From positions 93,120,287-93,184,286 of the forward strand of contig CM040428.1 of the NCBI GenBank assembly GCA_022702705.1: a stretch of 64,000 nt of DNA, given 5' to 3'. This document shows positions 58,970 through 64,000 of this stretch, in pieces. The DNA is from Papilionanthe hookeriana x Papilionanthe teres. Lineage: Eukaryota > Streptophyta > Magnoliopsida > Asparagales > Orchidaceae. The stretch's first letter is position 1; each line of letters begins with the position of its first letter. A program made the translations under genes and the position numbers. The notes under the pieces are model-generated. The model searched no databases, had not been told where the DNA came from, and saw only the letters and a list, made by a program, of their open reading frames with translations.

Positions 58970-61900
58970 CTATCTCTTATATTTCTCACCTCCTTTTCTC
59001 TCTTATTGTTTATTACTTCCATGCCTCTCCTTATTTCTCTCTCTATTCCCTCGTTTACCTCACAATCTATTTTTCTCTATTTCTCTTTTATCTCTCTTTC
59101 CTTCTTGGCTCCCTCTCTTCAATTTCACTCTCATTCTTTTACTGCCTAACTTTATTCTCTCTTTCTTTTTCTTTTGCCCTCTCTTCTCCCTTTTTCTCTC
59201 CCTCTCTCTTTGTCTCACTCCCTCCCTCCCAAACCCTCCCATCTAATATTTCTTGCTCTCTCTTCCCTTGCCATCTCTTCTCTCCATTTCTCTCTCACAC
59301 TCTCCCTTTCTCATTCACTCTTCCTATCTCTTCAGTTTCACTCACACACATACTCCCTCATTCCCTCTCTTTCTCGCTCCATGTTCACTCTCCATCGCTA
59401 CTCTCTCTCCTCAATCTCTCTCTCCCACTCTTCCCCACTCCCTTCATTCCTTCCCTCCCTTCCTCTCCCTCTCTTGCTCTCTCTTTCTCTCTCACACACA
59501 CTCTCCTCTCTCTCCCTCTCACTCTCTTTCAATTCACCCCCCATCTCTCCCACTAAATCTCATTTTGTACCTCCTCTCTCCATCTCTCTCACTCTCTCTC
59601 CATATCTTTCTTCACTCCATCTTCCTCTATCGCTTCCACTTTCTTCCATCTCTCTCAGTCCCTCCATCATTCTCTCTCTTCCTCACTCTCTTTCTCTCTC
59701 GCTCTTTCTCAATTTATACTTTATCACTTTTTCTTTCTCTATTGCTCTCTTCTTGCTCTCTTTGACACACTATCTCTTGCTCTCTTTTATCACTCTCTTA
59801 TCACTTTACTCACACTTTCTCTTCAATTATCTCTCTCTCTCTCTTTCTCCCTCACTCTTTCCCTTTTTCATTAATTTAATCTCTCGCTATGTCTTTTCTC
59901 CCTCCCTCTCTCGCTCTATCTACCTCTTAGTCACTATCATTTGCTCTACATTCACAGTCTCTCTCCTCTCCCGATTTCTGCCTTACCCTCTCTCCCTGTC
60001 TCCCTTCGCTCACTCTTCAATCCCTATCTTATCTTGCTCTCTTGCTCTCTCTCTCTCTCACTCTCTATTTCAGCTCTTTTTATTATTTGTATGCTCACTT
60101 TTGCTGCTCTCTATCTCTATCTCTTGATATTTCTTCTATCTGCATCTCTTCCCTCTCTTTGCTCACTCTTTCTCTCCCTCTATCTATCATACACTCTCTC
60201 ACACTCCCTCCCTCACAAAAATTTCTTAATTGCTCTCACATCTTTCTCTCTGTACTCATACCTATCTCATTATTTATTATTTTCTCTCATACATCTCTCC
60301 TTCCTCCTCAATACCTCCCTTTTTCAATCCAACCCTCCCTCTCTTTCTCCCTCTCTCTCTCCTCTTGTACTCACTTGTTCGCTCCCTATCTTTCCCTCTC
60401 ATTTTCTTATAACTCTCTCTCATTCCCTCTCTCTTGCTCTTTTTTCTCTCACTTTCATTTTTCTTTATTTCTCTCTTGCTCTCCCTCTCCCTTTCTCTCG
60501 TCCTCTCTCTCGTCCCCTCTCTCTCATTCTCTCCCTCTGCTACCCTCCCTTCCATGTTCTCCCTCTTTCTCCCTCACTCCCTCTTTCTTCCTCACTCCCT
60601 CTCCATCTCCCCCTCTCATTCTCTACTTTTAACTCATTCTCTTACTCTCCCTCCCAATCTCAATCCCTCCCTCCTTCCCTCTTTTTCTCCCTTTCCCCCT
60701 ATCACTCTTTGCTCTCCTCTTGCACTTAATCTATCTCCCTCCTTCCCTCTCATTTTCTCCATTGCTCTCTCCAATTCCTCTCTCTTTCTCTCTCTTCTCT
60801 CACTTTCTCTTCTCTCTATTTCTCTCTCGCAGCATCTCGCTGTCTCTCTATCTCTTTCTTTTTCACCACTCATGCTCTCTTTCACTCTCTCTATTTCTTT
60901 CTTTTTACCCCTCTCCTCTCACTTTATCTTCTTTCTATATCTCTCCCACTCTCCCTCATTCTTTCTTTCCCCTCTCTCCATTCCACTTCTCACCCTCCCA
61001 CTCTCTCTATCTCAATCTCTCTCTCCCTCTTTCTCCCCATCCACTCACGCCTCTTGCTCCTCTCTCCATCTTGATCAATATTGTTTCCCCTCTCACTTCC
61101 CCTCTCTCCCTCTGCAATCTTTCATTCTTTCTCTCTCCATGAGTCTCGATCTCTCACTCTCCCTTACTCTTACACTCTATCTCTCTCTTTCTCGATCTCG
61201 CCCTTTCTTACTATGTCTATCCTCTCTATTCTTTATCTCTTTCTCTCTCACTTTATTACTATCCCTTGCTATCTTCTCACTCTCTTCTCTTTTCCTCTAT
61301 CTCTGTTTCTCCCTCTCTTCCTTTCTTCTTATGTCTCTCCTCTCGGAAACATGTTTCTCTCTCGGGCAGTGCTCTCTCTTCCTCTTTCTCTCTCTTTGTC
61401 TCCCTATTTCCATCCTTCAGTCTCTCTCTACCTTCCTCTCATTCTCTATCTCTTTGTTTTCTCACCAACTCTTCTCCCTTATTATTTATTGCTTTTCCTC
61501 CCTCCCCTTATTCCATCTTTATTTCTCTCTTTCCCTCTCTCCCAACCTCACTCTACATCATTTCTACATTTCATTCTCTTTCTCTCTCCCCCCATCTTAG
61601 CTCCCTCACTCTCTTTAATTTCACTGTCATTCTTGCACCATTCTCTTCACTCTCTCTCTTTCTCTGTGCTCTCTCCTCGCCTCACTCTCTCTCTCTCTCT
61701 CTTGCTCCATCCCCATCATTCTCTCTTGCTCCCTTTCTCTCACTCTCTCTTAGCCCTCTCTTTCTTCAGCTTCACTCTCACTCTTATTCCCTCTCTTTAT
61801 CTCTTTCACAATCTCCTATTCTCTCTCCTATTTCTATTGTTGGCTTTTTGTTCTCACTCTACATTCTCATCGCTTCCCTCTTTCTCTTCTCACTCTTCGG

Positions 61901-62183
61901 CCTCTCTCTCATTTTGTCTCATTCTCTAATTCTCCCTCTTGCTCAATTTCACTTTCTTTACCTTCCTCACTCTCCTTCTCTCCCTTTATCTCGCTCTTTC
62001 TCTTCCTACTTTACTCCCTTCCTCTCTCATTCTCACTTATTTATTTTACACTTCTCTTTCTCTATAGTTGCTCGCTCTTCTCCCAACTCTTTCTCTTTAT
62101 TTCTCTCTTTCCTCTCTTGTTTGTCCCTTCCTCTCTTCTTTTCTATTTCTCACACGTAATCTCTCCCTTTCTCTCTCCATCCA
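58959..62183 (+). repeat. Pyrimidine-rich satellite block 14, complete monomer-like copy
   Basis: The best-ordered single copy of the basic 3.2-kb pattern: TTATTGTTTATTACTTCC near 59005, CATTTTGTACC near 59562, CATTAATTTAATCTCTCGC at 59868, core word 60210, TCTTGATCAATATTG near 61067, CTCCTATTTCTATTGTTGG near 61828, CTCACACGTAATC at 62150. Block 2 is the same with 1.9 kb removed. Parts of the pattern recur at 37.68-39.4 and 42.24-43.8 kb. No gene is seen. Confidence 0.85.
60210..60330 (+). repeat. Conserved core word, copy 20
   Basis: CTCACAAAAATTTCTTAATT, GCTCTCACATCTTTC, CTATCTCATTATTTATTATT, TCATACATCTCTCCTTCC, CTCAATACCTCCC and TTTTTCAATCC. It lies in the 1.9-kb section that block 2 lacks. 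Confidence 0.85.
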
Positions 62184-63557
62184 GAAATTGGGAAGAGGGA
62201 TGGAAGCATTAGAGAGGAAGTTGGGGATGGAGAGAGAGAATGGGAAATAGGGAGAGCTAGAGAGAGCGAGAATGGAAACGAAGAATAAAAGGCTGTATAA
62301 GAGAGAAAATACTGAGAAAGAGATTTAATAAGTATAAGAGATAACATGAGTAGTAAAGAGAAATAAATGGAGAGAGTAAAGAAAGATCAAGAGAAAGAAT
62401 GAAGAGGAAACTGACGAAGGGAGAGATAGTGTGAGAGAGAAATGAAATATTTGGAAGAATAAATCAAGAAAGATTTAGTGAGAAGGGAGAAGAAGAGGGG
62501 AGAGCAAAAAAATGGATGATAAAGAGTTAGGGAGGGAGTTATAAAGGAGAGAAGTAAGTGAGAGAGATAGAGAAGCGTAAGTGAGAATGGGAGGGAGGAG
62601 GAGAGAGAAGAGTGAATGAATGAAGAAAAGTAGTTAGAAGATGGAGTAATAGTATAGAGCAATAATGATGAGAGAGATAACAAAGAGTGAGAAATAGAGA
62701 CTGGAGTGAAGCTATGTTGAAATGAGGGAAAGAGTGACAAGAACGAGTGAGTGAGAGAGAAATTGGGAGAGAAGAGAGTGATAGAATGAGTGAGGCGGTG
62801 ATAGAGAGGTAGAGTAGGAGTGATATTGAGAGAGAGAGAAAGACAAAGAAAGGGGTGAGAAGAGAGCAAGTAAGAGTGAGAGTGAAATATAATAGAGAGA
62901 ATGAGAGAGAAAGGAAGAGGAAGAGATATTGAGGGAGAGATAGAGGGAGTGAGATGGAGTGAAAGAAGAAGAAGTAAGAGAGAATGGTTGTGGGTGAAAG
63001 ATGGCGAAAAAATGAGAGACGAACCATCATAATGTAAGTAAGAAACACAAAAAATAGGAGAGAATTATAACAAGTGAGAGAGTGGGAGTGGGAGGGAGAG
63101 GGAAAAGAAGAAATTGATAATAAAGTGAGGGACGGTGGGAGGGAGGGCAAAAGATGGGGAGAAAGAGACCGAAGAGTGGAGGAAGGCAAGAATGAGTGAG
63201 AGGGGTAGAGAGAGAGAGAAGGAAGAGAGTGAGAGAAAAATGTGTAGATAAAAGTAGGAGAAATTTGTGGGAGAAGTGTAGGAGAGGTGTGGGAGAGGGA
63301 GAAAGAAAAAGAATTTAGAATGCGATTTCATGAGTGAAAGAGATAGATAGTAGCAAGGGAAAAGGCAGAGGGGAAGCTAGAGAGAGAAAGTGAGTTAGTG
63401 AAATTTAGGGGGAGTGAGGGAGTGAAGACACAAAAAGAGCAGTGAGGAAGAGAAAAAGAGTTAGTAAAAGAAAGAGAGAATGAAAGAAGAAAGGAAGTGG
63501 GGAAGAGAAAGCGGGAAGAGAGAATAGAGAGTGTGAAAGACATAAAGAGAGAGTAGG
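62184..63557 (-). repeat. Purine-rich satellite block 15
   Basis: Same orientation and landmarks as block 3, for example ATAAAAGTAGGAGAAATTTG near 63247 and GAAATTTAGGGGGAGTGAGG near 63400. Compared with block 3 it lacks a few hundred bases around the GATGCCATGG word (about 3310-3790 there). No gene is seen. Confidence 0.8.
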
Positions 63558-63566
63558 CCCCTTTAT
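63542..63566. repeat. Conserved purine-to-pyrimidine switch, copy 5
   Basis: GTGTGAAAGACATAAAGAGAG, then AGTAGG, then CCCCTTTATATCTCTATTGC. It is the fifth copy of the switch that starts the 7.33-kb units, so another unit-like copy may begin here. Confidence 0.75.
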
Positions 63567-64000
63567 ATCTCTATTGCTTTCTCTTTACACTGATGCTCTC
63601 TCACACTCTTTATTATATCTCTCTCTCTTATGTTGTCCTTCTCTCTCTTTCTCTCGCTCTATTCCTCGCACACTCTCTCTCCCTCTCTCCGTATTTCTCT
63701 CTCTTTCAATCCTACTCTTAGCTCTCTTTGTCTTTCTCTCTCTAGCTCTTTGCTCTCTCTCATTAATTCTCACATTCTCTCACACATCTTCTTTTCTCCC
63801 CCCTCTCTTTCATTCCCTCCCTTGCTCTCTCCATGTCTCTAAATACATCTCACTCTCTTTTCCTTACTTATTCTCACTCTCTCACACCCTTCTCTCTTAT
63901 GTTGCCCTCTATTCTCTCTGTTTCTCTCGCTCTATTCCTCGCACACTCTCTCTCCCTCTCTCACTCTCTCTCTCTCTTTATTATCTCTCTCCCTTTCTGT
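63558..64000 (+). repeat. Pyrimidine-rich satellite block 16, start of a further unit-like copy
   Basis: Begins like the 7.33-kb units (TATATCTCTATTGCTTTCTC, then TTTCAATCCTACTCTTAGC near 63705, TCTCCATGTCTC near 63830), but is more diverged than U2 to U4. A CTCTCTTATGTTG...CTCGCTCTATTCCTCGCAC stretch (63622-63675) is repeated at 63893-63947, a local duplication of about 271 bp. The window ends inside this block. Confidence 0.7.

Noticed and set aside
1..64000. tRNA or rRNA genes
   Set aside because: No cloverleaf-like box A/B pair and no rRNA landmark was noticed; composition is incompatible with both outside the LTR.

Overview
The window holds no recognisable gene. About 63.2 of its 64 kb is low-complexity polypurine/polypyrimidine satellite. 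The pyrimidine-rich strand is mostly C and T, with scattered A and rare G. Its long open frames encode only Ser/Leu/Phe/Pro-rich (pyrimidine strand) or Arg/Glu/Lys/Gly-rich (purine strand) low-complexity peptides, because stop codons are rare in such sequence. The one non-satellite stretch is a 760-bp element at 44879-45638. It has TG...CA ends and a 5-bp TAAAA target duplication, and is read here as a solo LTR. Its style (CATGCATG element, and a minus-strand end reading GATCCTGTTCACGTCA) resembles plant LTR retrotransposons as I remember them. A land plant is therefore the best guess for the organism, but this is an inference.

Layout. The satellite is cut into blocks that swap strand. Pyrimidines are on the + strand at about 1163-2438, 4064-10243, 11393-17581, 18732-44873, 46907-50467, 53181-56967, 58959-62183 and 63558-64000 (about 80% of the window). 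Purines are on the + strand at 1-1162, 2439-4063, 10244-11392, 17582-18731, 45644-46906, 50468-53180, 56968-58958 and 62184-63557.

Higher order. The sequence is not random CT: rare A/G-containing words give landmarks that recur in fixed order. (i) A 7.33-kb unit, 6.2 kb CT plus 1.15 kb GA, is present at 4064-11392 and 11393-18731. A third copy starts at 18732, is interrupted near 24496 by about 20 kb of other members of the family, and resumes near 44490 up to 46906. A fourth copy starts at 46907 and carries a large internal deletion. (ii) In each unit the GA part is a diverged inverted copy of sequence about 2 kb upstream. (iii) The left flank (1163-4063) and right flank (58959-63557) are homologous in the same orientation, about 59.5 kb apart at their right ends, which suggests a very long higher-order period. 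(iv) A conserved word of about 110 bp (landmark CATTATTTATTATTTT or close variants) occurs 19 times on + and at least once on -, the latter as the second arm of a tight palindrome at 56.8-57.07 kb.

The LTR sits exactly where the two intact units carry an uninterrupted site, so it inserted after that unit sequence existed. No tRNA, rRNA, CRISPR or protein gene was found.
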